NCBI RefSeq assembly: GCF_910585425.1
Contig: NZ_CAJUCP010000018.1
Span: 44,517 to 84,323, forward strand
Direction: 5' to 3'
DNA from: an uncultured Acetatifactor sp.
GTDB lineage: Bacteria > Bacillota > Clostridia > Lachnospirales > Lachnospiraceae
Length of the DNA: 39,807 nucleotides
Of this stretch, positions 23,179 through 32,740 are shown in pieces (position 1 is the stretch's first letter; the number at the start of each line of letters is the position of its first letter). The notes under the pieces were generated by a model, which saw only the letters and a program-made list of their open reading frames with translations, was not told the DNA's origin and searched no databases. Made by a program: the position numbers and the translations under genes.

Positions 23179-25221
23179 TCAGGCAGGTTCCTCTAAGCCG
23201 TCTCCACAGCCCCCCTGCCCCTCGAACTGGGAGTTGTACAGCTCCGCGTAGAAGCCGCCCTTTCCCATCAGCTCGTCATGGCTGCCCTGTTCCACGATGT
23301 CTCCGTCCCGCATGACAAGGATCACGTCCGCGTCCCGGATGGTGGAGAGCCTGTGGGCGATGACGAAGCTGGTGCGGCCCTTCATCAGGTTGTTCATGGC
23401 CTTCTGGATTCGGATTTCCGTCCTGGTGTCCACGGAGCTGGTGGCCTCGTCCAGGATCAATATGGGATTGTCCGCCAGGATGGCCCGGGCGATGGTGAGC
23501 AGCTGCTTCTGGCCCTGGGACACATTGGAGGCATCCTCCCCCAGCTCCATCTGATAGCCGCCGGGAAGGGTCTGGATGAAGCGGTGGACATGGGCCGCTT
23601 TGGCCGCGGCGATGACCTCCTCATCCGTGGCATCCAGCCTGCCGTAGCGGATGTTCTCCATGATGGTCCCGTGGAAGAGCCAGGTGTCCTGCAGCACCAT
23701 GCCGAAGTTCTCCCGCAGCTCGCTGCGGTTGAAATTCCGCACATCATGGCCGTCCACCTGTATGGCGCCGCTGTCCACGTCATAGAAGCGCATGAGGAGC
23801 TTCACCATGGTGGTCTTGCCAGCGCCGGTGGGGCCTACGATGGCCACTGTCTGTCCCGGCTTCACTTCACAGCTGAAGTCGTGGATGATCGTCTTGTCCG
23901 GCCGGTAGCCGAAGCGCACATGGTGGAAGGATACCGCGCCCTGCATCCGCCCCGGGGCAGGCGCATCCTTCAGGGAATCCGGCACTTCCGCGTCCTCCTC
24001 CGGCTCCTCCAGGAACTCGAACACCCGCTCCGCCGCCGCGGCCGTGGACTGGAACATGTTGGAGACCTGGGCCACCTGTGTGATGGGCTGTGTGAAATTT
24101 TTCACATACTGGATGAAGGCCTGGATCTCGCCTACCTCGATGATGCCCCGGATGGCCAGCATGCTGCCGCTGACGGCCACGGCCACGTACCCCAGATTGC
24201 CTACAAAGGTCATGATGGGATGCATCATGCCGGAGATGAACTGGGACTTCCAGGCGCTGCGGTAGAGGATTTCATTGGTCTCGCCGAATTCCGCTAGGGC
24301 GGCCTCCTCCCTGTTGAAGGCCTTGATGATGTTCTGGCCGCTGTAGACCTCCTCAATCTGTCCGTTTATCTTGCCCAGGTAGGTCTGCTGGTCCGTGAAA
24401 TATTTCTGGGAATGCTTCACCACCACGCCGATGAGCCCGCCCGACACCGGCAGGATCACCAGGGCAATCAGCGTCATCAGGGGGCTGATGGACAGCATCA
24501 TGATCAGGATGCCCACAATGGTGGCCACCGAGGTGATCAGGGTGGTGATGCTCTGCCCCAGGCTCTGTCCCAGGGTGTCCACGTCATTGGTGATCCGGGA
24601 CAGCACTTCGCCTACGGTGCGGGACTCGAAATAAGCCATGGGCATGCGGTTGATTTTCTCCGAAATCTCCCGGCGGAACCGGAAGCAGAGCTTCTGGGAG
24701 ACCTCGGTCATCAAAAGTCCCTGTACGAAGGACAGCAGGGCGCTCAGGGCATAGAGCCCCAGAAGGAGCAGCAGGATCTGGCCGATGCGCTGGAAATCGA
24801 TGCCGCCTGTGCCCGCGAACTTGGCCATCATGCCCTCGAACAGCTCCGTGGTGGCTTTTGCCAGCACCTTGGGGCCGATGATGTTGAAGACTGTGCTGCC
24901 TGCCGCGAAGATCATGACGGCGATCAGTGCAATTTTGTACCTGCCCATGTAGGACAGGAGCTTCCGGAAAGTCCCCTTGAAATCCTTTGCCTTTTCTCCC
25001 GGCATCATGCCGCCGTGAGGGCCATGGGGCCCGTGGGGCCGTCTGCCTGGCCTGGCGTTCTGGGCCGCATTGGAGCTGGGGCTAGGGTTTTCTGCCTGAG
25101 TTGCATTGCCGCCAGTGCCGGAATTTTCTGCCCGGACAGCATTGCCCTCCGGCGCGCTTTTTCCGCTCCGGGCCGCGCTGTCGGCCGCAGCGCCTGTGTT
25201 CGTCCTCTTTTCATCGCTCAT
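23179..25221 (-). CDS. ABC exporter subunit 2 (membrane plus ATPase), intact catalytic site
   Basis: A 680-residue half-transporter. The first 75 residues are a hydrophilic Ala/Ser/Asn-rich tail with a His/Gly cluster (PHGPHGPHGG). Six membrane segments follow, then the ATPase: GPTGAGKTTMVKLLMRF (Walker A), NVSQGQKQLLTIARA (signature), PILILDEATSSVDT (Walker B with the catalytic Glu) and IAHRLS (His switch). Its ATG overlaps the stop of subunit 1 as ATGA, so the two are made together and form a heterodimer of the TM287/TM288 type. The frame before ATG 25221 is an out-of-frame shadow. AGGGAGG lies upstream. Substrate not known. Confidence 0.93.
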   Translation of the reverse strand: MSDEKRTNTGAAADSAARSGKSAPEGNAVRAENSGTGGNATQAENPSPSSNAAQNARPGRRPHGPHGPHGGMMPGEKAKDFKGTFRKLLSYMGRYKIALIAVMIFAAGSTVFNIIGPKVLAKATTELFEGMMAKFAGTGGIDFQRIGQILLLLLGLYALSALLSFVQGLLMTEVSQKLCFRFRREISEKINRMPMAYFESRTVGEVLSRITNDVDTLGQSLGQSITTLITSVATIVGILIMMLSISPLMTLIALVILPVSGGLIGVVVKHSQKYFTDQQTYLGKINGQIEEVYSGQNIIKAFNREEAALAEFGETNEILYRSAWKSQFISGMMHPIMTFVGNLGYVAVAVSGSMLAIRGIIEVGEIQAFIQYVKNFTQPITQVAQVSNMFQSTAAAAERVFEFLEEPEEDAEVPDSLKDAPAPGRMQGAVSFHHVRFGYRPDKTIIHDFSCEVKPGQTVAIVGPTGAGKTTMVKLLMRFYDVDSGAIQVDGHDVRNFNRSELRENFGMVLQDTWLFHGTIMENIRYGRLDATDEEVIAAAKAAHVHRFIQTLPGGYQMELGEDASNVSQGQKQLLTIARAILADNPILILDEATSSVDTRTEIRIQKAMNNLMKGRTSFVIAHRLSTIRDADVILVMRDGDIVEQGSHDELMGKGGFYAELYNSQFEGQGGCGDGLEEPA

Positions 25222-27467
25222 ACTGCAGCACCTCCCTTCAGTTCCGCCTCGGACAACTGTGACCTGGCGATTTCCCGATACGCCTCGCACTCCCGCAAAA
25301 GCTCCCTGTGGGTGCCCATGCCGGCTATTTTCCCATCGTCCAGCACGATGATCCGGTCCGCGTTCAGGATCGTGCTGATGCGCTGGGCCACGATGATCAC
25401 GGTGGCGTCCCCTGTCTTCTCCCGCAGGGCCCTGCGCAGGGTCACGTCCGTCTTGTAGTCCAGGGCCGAGAAGCTGTCGTCGAACAGATATATTTTGGGC
25501 GACTTCGCGATAGCCCGGGCGATGGAGAGCCGCTGCTTCTGCCCGCCGGACACATTGGTGCCGCCCTGGGATATCTTGCTGTGGTACTTCTCCGTCTTGC
25601 TCTCTATGAATTCCGTGGCCTGGGCTATCCTGGCCGCCTCCTCCATGCGGCTGTCTGTGATGTCCGAAGCGCCGTCCTGCCATGTGCCGCCGAACTTCAG
25701 GTTGGAGGCGATGTCCCCGGAGAAAAGCACTGCCTTCTGGGGCACATAGCCCAGGAGGCTCCGGAGCTTGTGCTGGGACAAATCCCGGATGTCCACGCCG
25801 TCTATGGTGATGCGGCCCGCCGTCACATCGTAGAACCGGGGAATCAGGTTCAGCAGCGTGGACTTGCCGCAGCCGGTGCTGCCGATGACGGCGGTAGTCT
25901 CCCCGGGCCCCGCGGTGAAGGTCAGATTCTGCAGGGCGTCCTCGTCAGCCCCCGGATAGCGGAAGGACACGTCCTCGAAGCTGACTACGCCGCTGACATC
26001 AGAAAGCTTCCCGTCCTGCACCTGCTCCCTGTCCGTGACGCTGGGACGGGTGCCTATGACCTCCTCTATCCTCCCCGCGGCCACCCCGGCCCTGGGCAGC
26101 ATCACGGAGATCATGGTGAGCATCAGGAAGGACATGACGATCTGCATGGTATAGGTGATGAAGGCAAGCATGTCGCCCACCATCAGATTGCCCAGGTCGA
26201 TGCCCCTGGCTCCGAACCAGACAATCAGGATGCTGATGCCATTCATGATCAGCATCATCATGGGCATCATGATATTCATCACCCGGTTGGTGAACAGTTG
26301 GGTCCGCATCAGGTCGCGGTTCGCCCTGTCGAACCGTTCCTCCTCGAACCGTTCCCTGCTGAAGGCGCGGATCACCGACACGCCGGTGAGGATTTCCCGG
26401 GACACCAGGTTCAGGCGGTCCACCAGGGCCTGCATCTTCTTGAACCTGGGCATGGCCACTGCCATCAGCACGCCTACCAAAGCCAGGATGAGGGCCACCG
26501 CCACCGCGATGATCCATCCCATGCCCGTCCTGGTGCCCAGTACCTTCACGATGCCGCCGATGCCGATGATGGGTGCGTACACCACCATCCGCAGCATCAT
26601 CACCACCACCATCTGCACCTGCTGGATGTCATTGGTACTGCGGGTGATCAGGGAGGCGGTGGAGAACTGCTCCATCTCCGCGTGGGAGAAGGACACCACC
26701 CTGGAGAACACCCGCTGCCGCAGATTCAGGCCCAGCCTCGCCCCGATGCGCGACGCAAGGAAACCCACCAGGATGGCCGTGACCATCATCACCACGGAAT
26801 AGGCCAGCATCATGCCGCCGGTCCTGTAGAGGTAGCTTCGCTGGATTTTGCCCAGGTCCATCCCCAGGCTTTCATATTCCGCCTGGAGAAACAGCATGGC
26901 CCGCTGGGCGATGACGGTCTCCCCTGTCTCCCCCAGGCTTTCCAGCACCTGGTCCCGCAGCGCCAGCACCTGGTCGTCCGTGGGCGCCAGGCTTGAGGCC
27001 GACAGGTCTGCGGGGGGATTTCCGGCTTCCCCTGAGATGCCGCCGGATTCGGTTCCCGCTGCGTCTGCCGCCTCCGGCCCGCCCACGGCAGTACCTGCCC
27101 CGGGCATGCCGCCGGATTCCCTCATGGCGGACAGGATCAGAATCGGTATGCCGATGCATTCATCCAGAGCCTCTTCCGTCTCCTTATCTCCCTGAAAGAC
27201 ATAGCCGCCGTCATCTTCCTGCCCATAGGCGGATGCCATCAAAGCCCGCTCTTCCTGTGTCATGAGGCTCATCAGCCCGGCGTAGGTTTCTGCTCCCAGC
27301 CGTCTGGGCACGGCATTCTCGATTCCCTTCTGGCCGATTCCTATGTCCACGATATCCGCCGTGTACTGGGGCAGCGCCAGGTCGCAGTAGGCCTGCACTA
27401 CCAGCAGGGCGATGATGGCCAGCACGGACCACTTGGATTCCTTTAGGTACTTGAAGATTTTCAGCAT
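25218..27467 (-). CDS. ABC exporter subunit 1 with degenerate ATP site and outer insertion
   Basis: A 749-residue half-transporter, about 150 residues longer than usual. The extra length lies between the first and second membrane segments (about residues 45-200), on the outer side, and includes a Gly/Ala-rich stretch (GGMPGAGTAVGGPEAAD). The ATPase has GSTGCGKSTLLNL, NVSGGQKQRLSIARA and IYLFDDSFSALD: the residue after the Walker B Asp is Asp, not Glu, as in the degenerate half of heterodimeric exporters. The ATG at 27467 follows AAGGAGACC. First gene of the operon behind the promoter at 27576-27604. Likely role: export of a drug, peptide or lipid. Confidence 0.93.
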   Translation of the reverse strand: MLKIFKYLKESKWSVLAIIALLVVQAYCDLALPQYTADIVDIGIGQKGIENAVPRRLGAETYAGLMSLMTQEERALMASAYGQEDDGGYVFQGDKETEEALDECIGIPILILSAMRESGGMPGAGTAVGGPEAADAAGTESGGISGEAGNPPADLSASSLAPTDDQVLALRDQVLESLGETGETVIAQRAMLFLQAEYESLGMDLGKIQRSYLYRTGGMMLAYSVVMMVTAILVGFLASRIGARLGLNLRQRVFSRVVSFSHAEMEQFSTASLITRSTNDIQQVQMVVVMMLRMVVYAPIIGIGGIVKVLGTRTGMGWIIAVAVALILALVGVLMAVAMPRFKKMQALVDRLNLVSREILTGVSVIRAFSRERFEEERFDRANRDLMRTQLFTNRVMNIMMPMMMLIMNGISILIVWFGARGIDLGNLMVGDMLAFITYTMQIVMSFLMLTMISVMLPRAGVAAGRIEEVIGTRPSVTDREQVQDGKLSDVSGVVSFEDVSFRYPGADEDALQNLTFTAGPGETTAVIGSTGCGKSTLLNLIPRFYDVTAGRITIDGVDIRDLSQHKLRSLLGYVPQKAVLFSGDIASNLKFGGTWQDGASDITDSRMEEAARIAQATEFIESKTEKYHSKISQGGTNVSGGQKQRLSIARAIAKSPKIYLFDDSFSALDYKTDVTLRRALREKTGDATVIIVAQRISTILNADRIIVLDDGKIAGMGTHRELLRECEAYREIARSQLSEAELKGGAAV

Positions 27468-27575
27468 ATGGGTCTCCTTCCCTTTCCGGAGCACATGTTC
27501 GGATATGCCCTGATTATGCCGACGCTCGAAGACCCGGCGGAGTTTCCGGATTCTTCCGGTGCGGCGGATTCTTAC

Positions 27576-27604
27576 ATTATAGTGAGCGATTTGCGCCATT
27601 ACAA
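27576..27604 (-). promoter_or_regulatory. Promoter of the ABC exporter operon
   Basis: On the minus strand TTGTAA (27604-27599), a 17-base spacer and TATAAT (27581-27576). The leader is about 100 bases. No regulator gene is adjacent on this strand except the two-component pair upstream. Confidence 0.65.
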
Positions 27605-27641
27605 TTAAAAAAGGATTAAAAAAATGGAAAAAATGCGAGAT

Positions 27642-27685
27642 AAAAAAACTTGACTGTCCCCGACCTGTACAAGGGCAGGCCGGGG
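27642..27685 (-). terminator. Terminator after the sensor kinase gene
   Basis: On the minus strand CCCCGGCCTG (27685-27676) pairs with CAGGTCGGGG (27667-27658), one G-T wobble, with an 8-base loop; a run of seven T follows nine bases later (27648-27642). It ends the kinase transcript just before the ABC promoter. Confidence 0.6.
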
Positions 27686-27688
27686 GCT

Positions 27689-29476
27689 TCACGTAAGTAC
27701 GGCCGGAATCAGGACTGTGACCACAGTGCCTTTTCCGGGACAGCTCCTGCAGGATAAACCATAGGGGGCGCCATAGGCCAGGAGCAGCCGTTCCTGGATG
27801 TTGCGGATTCCGTAACCGCTGGAGATTATCCTGCGCTCCGGGGTCTCATGTACGGAAAAGTTGGCCAGAACCGTTTCCTCATCCATTCCCATGCCGTCAT
27901 CCTCCACGGTGATGCGGATATCACCGTCCAGACGCCGGATGTCAACTTTTAAATGACCTGTTTTTGACGGTTTTTCAAATATTCCGTGAATGATTGCGTT
28001 TTCAATAATGGGCTGTAGTACGATTTTGATAATCTGGCAGCAGTCCGCAGACGGATCCATATCCCATTCTGCGGACACCCTGTTTTCAAAGCGCAGGTTC
28101 TGGATTTCCACATAGAGCTTCGCGTGCCTCAGCTCTTCCGCCAGAGTGATCACTTCCCGTCCGCTGCTGAGGGACAGACGATAGAACTGCCCCAAAGCGT
28201 TGACCATGCGGCTGATCTCCGGAACATTGCGGCTGATGGCGGTGCAGTTGATCAGATCCAGGGAATTATATAGAAAATGCGGGTTGATTTGAGCCTGAAG
28301 GGCTTTCAGCTCCAGGTTCTTGATCTGACGTCCGTATTCCACCCGCTCTTCCATCAACATGTCCACCCGATCCATCATCTGGTTGAACCCGTCCATCAGC
28401 TGAGCGATTTCGTCCTCCCCCGACGGCTCTAAGCGCACCGCCACATTGCCGTTTTCCACAGCCTGCATGGTGCTGGTGAGCTGAGCGATGCGTTTCAGGG
28501 TAGACTGGCTGATCAGATAGGCGAGCAGGTAGGCGGCCAGCCCGACGGCCACTACGATGATCAGCATCTCTGCGCTCATTTCCCGGCTTAGCCGAAACAC
28601 GTCCTGGTGCGGCAGGATACTGGCGATCAGCCAGCCCGACGGGCCGATTTTCTCGCAGCGGGCATAGTATTCCTGCCCTTCTGCGGAGATGGTCTCCCAG
28701 GTGCCGGGAATCAGGGACTGTACCTGGCTGACCAGTGTTTCCGGAGGGATGGGGGAAGAGCCGGAATCCGAAGAGAGCAGAATCTGACCTTTGCGCAGCA
28801 GTAGCAGCATCCCGTTTTCCGTAATGGAGGTTCCGCACACAATCTGTTCCACCCGGCTTGCGTCGATATCCGCACGTAGGACTGCCAGAGGTTCTTTCAC
28901 CTTGTTGGGGTTATAGATTACCTGTACGGAAGAGAAACAATTCTGCAGCGATTCGTCGGAGGCATCCTGAAAATCAATGGGAGCGCACCACAGGCGGCCG
29001 CTGCTCTCTGCGGCTGTTTTGTACCAGGCGTTTAATGCCACATCGCTGATCTGGATGATATTGTTTCTGGTATTGGAGTAGGAATATTCATTGTTCACAT
29101 AGAGGCGGATGAAATCGATGTCCGCAAGCATGCAGAGATCCTCAAAGGTGGTGGCGAGCTGATCCGAATCCTCCAGGCGGCGGATGTAGGTATAGTCCCG
29201 GGAGTCGTTGGAAGCCATGGTGTAGACCAGGGAATCCGTGGACAGGATGTCGATGACCCCGTCCAGGCGTCCCAGAAGGCCCTCCAGGGACAGGCAGGTA
29301 TCATCGAATGCGGTTCGGGCAGCGGAAAAGGTCTGCTCCTGCACCACGGCCCTGACCCGCAGATAGGCATAGAAAGAAAACAGCCCAAGGGGAAGGACAA
29401 TCAGCAGAAAATAAATGCACATCAGTTTGCTGCCAAGCTTTCCGCAGGCCAGCCAGCGCATAAACTTATTCTTCAT
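27689..29476 (-). CDS. YesM-type sensor histidine kinase
   Basis: A 595-residue membrane kinase. TM1 at about 15-40 (MCIYFLLIVLPLGLFSFYAY), an outer Cache-like domain of about 255 residues, TM2 near 302-325, a HAMP region (STLKRIAQLTSTMQAVENGN), then the His-kinase domain: ALQAQINPHFLYNSLDLIN with the phospho-His near 399, and the ATP site DDGMGMDEETV plus GYGIRNIQERL. This is the YesM/LytS-like class that senses sugars or the transporter state. ATG 29476 is used because AGAGG lies upstream and the frame before it overlaps the regulator gene; the two genes overlap by 11 bases. Likely partner: the YesN-type regulator. Confidence 0.95.
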   Translation of the reverse strand: MKNKFMRWLACGKLGSKLMCIYFLLIVLPLGLFSFYAYLRVRAVVQEQTFSAARTAFDDTCLSLEGLLGRLDGVIDILSTDSLVYTMASNDSRDYTYIRRLEDSDQLATTFEDLCMLADIDFIRLYVNNEYSYSNTRNNIIQISDVALNAWYKTAAESSGRLWCAPIDFQDASDESLQNCFSSVQVIYNPNKVKEPLAVLRADIDASRVEQIVCGTSITENGMLLLLRKGQILLSSDSGSSPIPPETLVSQVQSLIPGTWETISAEGQEYYARCEKIGPSGWLIASILPHQDVFRLSREMSAEMLIIVVAVGLAAYLLAYLISQSTLKRIAQLTSTMQAVENGNVAVRLEPSGEDEIAQLMDGFNQMMDRVDMLMEERVEYGRQIKNLELKALQAQINPHFLYNSLDLINCTAISRNVPEISRMVNALGQFYRLSLSSGREVITLAEELRHAKLYVEIQNLRFENRVSAEWDMDPSADCCQIIKIVLQPIIENAIIHGIFEKPSKTGHLKVDIRRLDGDIRITVEDDGMGMDEETVLANFSVHETPERRIISSGYGIRNIQERLLLAYGAPYGLSCRSCPGKGTVVTVLIPAVLT

Positions 29477-30569
29477 AGGAATGCCTCTTCTGGTACTCTC
29501 TGGGCGACAGCCCCATCTCCCGCGTGAATAGCTTGACAAAATATCTGGCGTCCCCATAGCCCACGGCGTTGGCCACTTCGTAAAGCTTGCGGTCGCTGGA
29601 GCCGAGCAGTTTTTTGGCATGAAAGAGACGGATTTCCGTGAGCCGCTGATTCACGGTCTTGCCGCAGGATTTCTTATAAGCCGCGCAGAGATAGGTATTG
29701 GTGAAGCCCAGGTCTCCGGCAATGGTCTGCACGGTGAGCGCGCAATCCTGGTAATGGCTTTCCAGATAGCTCTCCACCTGTGAGGCGATATCCGGCAGGG
29801 CGGGCTGCAGTGCGCCAAAATATTCCCCCACAGTCTGCAGCAGAATTTCCTGAAGTCCCGCAAGGGTCTCCTGTCTGGACATGGAATAGAGCAGGCGGTC
29901 TGTCTGACTGGTGATCGTCCGGATATTGCGGGTGTCGGCAGCATGTAAAAACAGAAAAAGAATCCGGCAGTATACAAGGCGCAGCTCCTCCGGCGCCGTG
30001 CCCTGGCAGCGCATCATGGTTTTGTACACTCTGTCCAGCAGGAAACACACCTCTTCCTTTTTGCTGTGGCGGATCAGATTTTCCAATTGTTCGAGAATGG
30101 GCTCCCCGTCCCGGAACACCTCCTGATTTAAAGGCCTGTCCGGAAAATGCCCGCCCAGGAAAAAGATCTCCTCTGCCGTAGGCTTTTCCTGGCTGAGCAG
30201 CTGTGCGGTAATCTCCCTGACCGCAGCCGTAATCTCCTCCAGATTCAGAGGCTTTTCCACATAGTTTGCTGCTTTTAACCGGATGGCGCCCTTGAGGTAT
30301 TCTTTGTCGGAATAGCCGCTCAAAAAGATGAACTGACAGTCCGGCAGAAATTCCCGGACCGCGGCAGCCATTTCCAATCCGTTCAGATAGGGCATTTTGA
30401 TGTCGCTGATGATGAGTTCAGGACGGTATCTGCGGGCCTGCTCCACGGCTTCCACCCCGTCGGAGGCCAGATAGACCCGGGCTACGGAGAGCTCTTCCCA
30501 GGGGATATAGTTCTGTAAAACATTGCGGGGCATGGCCTCATCGTCTGCAATCAGAACGGTAAAATTCAT
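29466..30569 (-). CDS. YesN-type response regulator (REC plus AraC helix-turn-helix)
   Basis: A 367-residue regulator. The receiver domain starts FTVLIADDEAMPRN (acidic pair), has the phospho-Asp in LIISDIKMPYLNG at about residue 55, and the Lys in ANYVEKPL. The C-terminal AraC domain holds two helix-turn-helix units (LTVQTIAGDLGFTNTYLCAAYKK and KLYEVANAVGYGDARYFVKLF) and ends SPREYQKRH. The middle 140 residues form a linker domain. ATG 30569 follows GAGGTGA. It is divergent from the Lpl-type transporter, which it probably turns on in response to a sugar signalled by the kinase. Confidence 0.95.
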   Translation of the reverse strand: MNFTVLIADDEAMPRNVLQNYIPWEELSVARVYLASDGVEAVEQARRYRPELIISDIKMPYLNGLEMAAAVREFLPDCQFIFLSGYSDKEYLKGAIRLKAANYVEKPLNLEEITAAVREITAQLLSQEKPTAEEIFFLGGHFPDRPLNQEVFRDGEPILEQLENLIRHSKKEEVCFLLDRVYKTMMRCQGTAPEELRLVYCRILFLFLHAADTRNIRTITSQTDRLLYSMSRQETLAGLQEILLQTVGEYFGALQPALPDIASQVESYLESHYQDCALTVQTIAGDLGFTNTYLCAAYKKSCGKTVNQRLTEIRLFHAKKLLGSSDRKLYEVANAVGYGDARYFVKLFTREMGLSPREYQKRHSYEE

Positions 30570-30602
30570 GATATTCACCTCAAAAATCGCTTTCTTTCTA
30601 TA

Positions 30603-30631
30603 ATAATATAGCAAATCTCACAAAAAATCAA
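30603..30631 (-). promoter_or_regulatory. Promoter of the response regulator/kinase operon
   Basis: On the minus strand TTGATT (30631-30626), a 17-base spacer and TATTAT (30608-30603). The leader is short, about 28 bases. Confidence 0.55.
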
Positions 30632-30698
30632 GCGGATTCCGCCGGCCTTTGACTGCATAAAGACCATAAGAATACCCTCTTTTCGAAATTCTGTCCCG

Positions 30699-30727
30699 TT
30701 GTTTCCGAACCATTCTTCTGTTAGGAT
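30699..30727 (+). promoter_or_regulatory. Promoter of the Lpl-type sugar transporter operon
   Basis: TTGTTT (30699-30704), a 17-base spacer and TAGGAT (30722-30727), 52 bases before the first ATG. A weak -35 fits an activator-dependent promoter, and the YesN-type regulator gene lies next to it on the other strand. Confidence 0.45.
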
Positions 30728-30778
30728 AGAACCATCAGATCTGCGGAGGATACAGGCAGGAGCAGGGGAGGGAAAGGG

Positions 30779-31705
30779 ATGAAAAAGAAGGGACACCCGT
30801 TTTGGGAGGATTTGAAGAAAAACCGTACCAAGTGGCTTATGATTCTGCCGGCTGCTGTTGTGGTCATTTTGATGTGTTATATCCCCATGGCTGGAATCGT
30901 ACTGGCCTTTAAGGAATTCAATTATCATGACGGCATTTTCGGAAGTCCCTGGGCGGGATTTAAGAATTTTGAATACTTTTTCCAGTCCGGCAAAGCCTGG
31001 ACCACCACAAGGAATACCATACTATACAATGCGGCATTCCTGTGTGTGAACACGCTGCTGCAGATTACCTGCGCCATACTGCTCAGCGAACTGGCAGGGA
31101 AATATTTCAAACGGATCACCCAGTCCGTGATGTTCCTGCCCTACTTCATCTCCTGGGTGGTGGTAGGCGCATTTATCTACAATATGTTCAACTACGAATT
31201 CGGGGCGGTGAACAGCTTCCTTCGTTCTATCGGACAGGAACCCCTGGATGTATACTCCAACAAGGCTGCGTGGCCGGTGATCCTGATTGTGGTCAGCGCC
31301 TTTAAGAACGTGGGATACGGGACGGTGATGTACCTGGCCAGTATCGTGAATATCGATGGGGAAATGTTTGAAGCGGCAGACCTGGACGGAGCTACCATGT
31401 GGCAGAAGATTCGATATATCACGCTGCCCTGCATACGGCCAACGGTGGTGATTCTGTTCCTGATGGCCATCGGCACCATTATGAAGGGCGACTTCCAGAT
31501 GTTCTGGCAGGTCACGGGCAATAATCCCATGGTTCTGGAGGTGACGGACGTGATTGACACCTATGTGACCCGCTCTCTGCTGAACCTTCAGGAATTTGGC
31601 ATGACCAGCGCGGCAGGCCTCTATCAGTCGGCACTTTCCTTTGTCCTGGTCCTGATTGCCAATTATGCCGTGAAAAAAGTGGAACCGGATTACGCGCTGT
31701 TTTAG
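30779..31705 (+). CDS. Sugar ABC transporter permease 1 (LplB-type)
   Basis: A 308-residue membrane protein with six segments. The N-terminus NRTKWLMILPAAVVVILMCYIPMAGIVLAFK and the loop FEAADLDGATMWQKIRYITLPCIRPT (EAA motif that docks to the ATPase) are typical of the LplB/YtcP permeases for complex sugars or polysaccharide fragments. First gene of a three-gene operon with no ATPase; a shared MsmK-type ATPase elsewhere in the genome probably serves it. GGGAGGG precedes the ATG. Confidence 0.95.
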   Translation: MKKKGHPFWEDLKKNRTKWLMILPAAVVVILMCYIPMAGIVLAFKEFNYHDGIFGSPWAGFKNFEYFFQSGKAWTTTRNTILYNAAFLCVNTLLQITCAILLSELAGKYFKRITQSVMFLPYFISWVVVGAFIYNMFNYEFGAVNSFLRSIGQEPLDVYSNKAAWPVILIVVSAFKNVGYGTVMYLASIVNIDGEMFEAADLDGATMWQKIRYITLPCIRPTVVILFLMAIGTIMKGDFQMFWQVTGNNPMVLEVTDVIDTYVTRSLLNLQEFGMTSAAGLYQSALSFVLVLIANYAVKKVEPDYALF

Positions 31706-31738
31706 AGGCTGCTTGAAAGCAGAAGGGAGGCCATGGCA

Positions 31739-32653
31739 ATGGCAAAGAGAAAAAGCCGCGGAGGAAAGCCTGTAGGGCGTGACCGCATTTTGTTCAATAT
31801 ACTTTCCTACATAATACTGACAGTCCTGTCAGCTGCCTGCCTGCTGCCGTTCTTGCTGGTGTTGAGCGGGTCCGTGTCGGAACAGTACGCCATACAGCTC
31901 CACGGCTACCGGCTGATTCCGGAGACATTTTCTTTTGACGCATATAAGATGCTGTTCCGGATTCCGGAGGAGCTGCTGCAGGCATATGGTGTGACGATTT
32001 TTGTGACGTTGGCAGGAACGCTTCTGGGACTGTGGCTCACCAGTATGGCGGCGTATGTACTTGCAAGCCGGGATTTCCGGTATCGGTATCAGGTATCCTT
32101 TTTCTTTTACTTTACCTCCGTTTTCGGAGGCGGCCTGGTGCCCTGGTACATTTTCAATACCAAGTACCTTCGCTTTCACAACAGTATCATCGCGCTGATT
32201 CTTCCGATTCTGATCAATGTGACTTATCTGCTGATCCTGAAAAGTTACATGATGGGCATTCCGGAGGCCCTGTACGAATCCGCGAAACTGGACGGGGCGG
32301 GAGATATGCGGATTTATTGGAACATTGCGCTGCCCCTGTCCAAGGCAGGCCTTGCCACAGTGGGATTGTTTATCGCTTTGAACTACTGGAACGACTGGTA
32401 CAATGCCATGTTGTTCCTGGATGAGGGCAGACGGGATATGTATCCGCTGCAGTATTTTCTGAACAATATCCTCACCAAGGCCCAGGCCATGAATGCGGCG
32501 GCTGCGAGGAGCGGCATTCCCGCCAGTGACGTGCCCAGTGAACCCATGAAGCTTGCCATGACAGTGGTTGCCACAGGCCCCATTATTCTGCTGTACCCTT
32601 TCCTGCAGAAATATTTTGTAAAAGGCGTTACCATCGGGGCGGTAAAGGGCTGA
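31739..32653 (+). CDS. Sugar ABC transporter permease 2 (LplC/YtcP-type)
   Basis: A 304-residue partner permease with six membrane segments. The EAA loop is YESAKLDGAGDMRIYWNIALPLSKAG, and the C-terminus ends YFVKGVTIGAVKG, as in LplC/YtcP proteins. Two ATGs lie 6 bases apart (31733 and 31739); GGGAGG ends 2 bases before the first and 8 before the second, so 31739 (MAKRKSRGG) is preferred. It follows permease 1 by 33 bases. Confidence 0.95.
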   Translation: MAKRKSRGGKPVGRDRILFNILSYIILTVLSAACLLPFLLVLSGSVSEQYAIQLHGYRLIPETFSFDAYKMLFRIPEELLQAYGVTIFVTLAGTLLGLWLTSMAAYVLASRDFRYRYQVSFFFYFTSVFGGGLVPWYIFNTKYLRFHNSIIALILPILINVTYLLILKSYMMGIPEALYESAKLDGAGDMRIYWNIALPLSKAGLATVGLFIALNYWNDWYNAMLFLDEGRRDMYPLQYFLNNILTKAQAMNAAAARSGIPASDVPSEPMKLAMTVVATGPIILLYPFLQKYFVKGVTIGAVKG

Positions 32654-32740
32654 CCCCCTGGCATCAATCCTTGAAAAAAGTTCGCAAGAATTTTTTTATA
32701 GAAACCGAAATGCGAAAAAGCAAAAAAGGAGGAACGTTTT

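Noticed and set aside
25308..26996. 562-codon plus-strand frame opposite ABC subunit 1
   Set aside because: It mirrors the ABC gene and has His-rich low-complexity sequence only.
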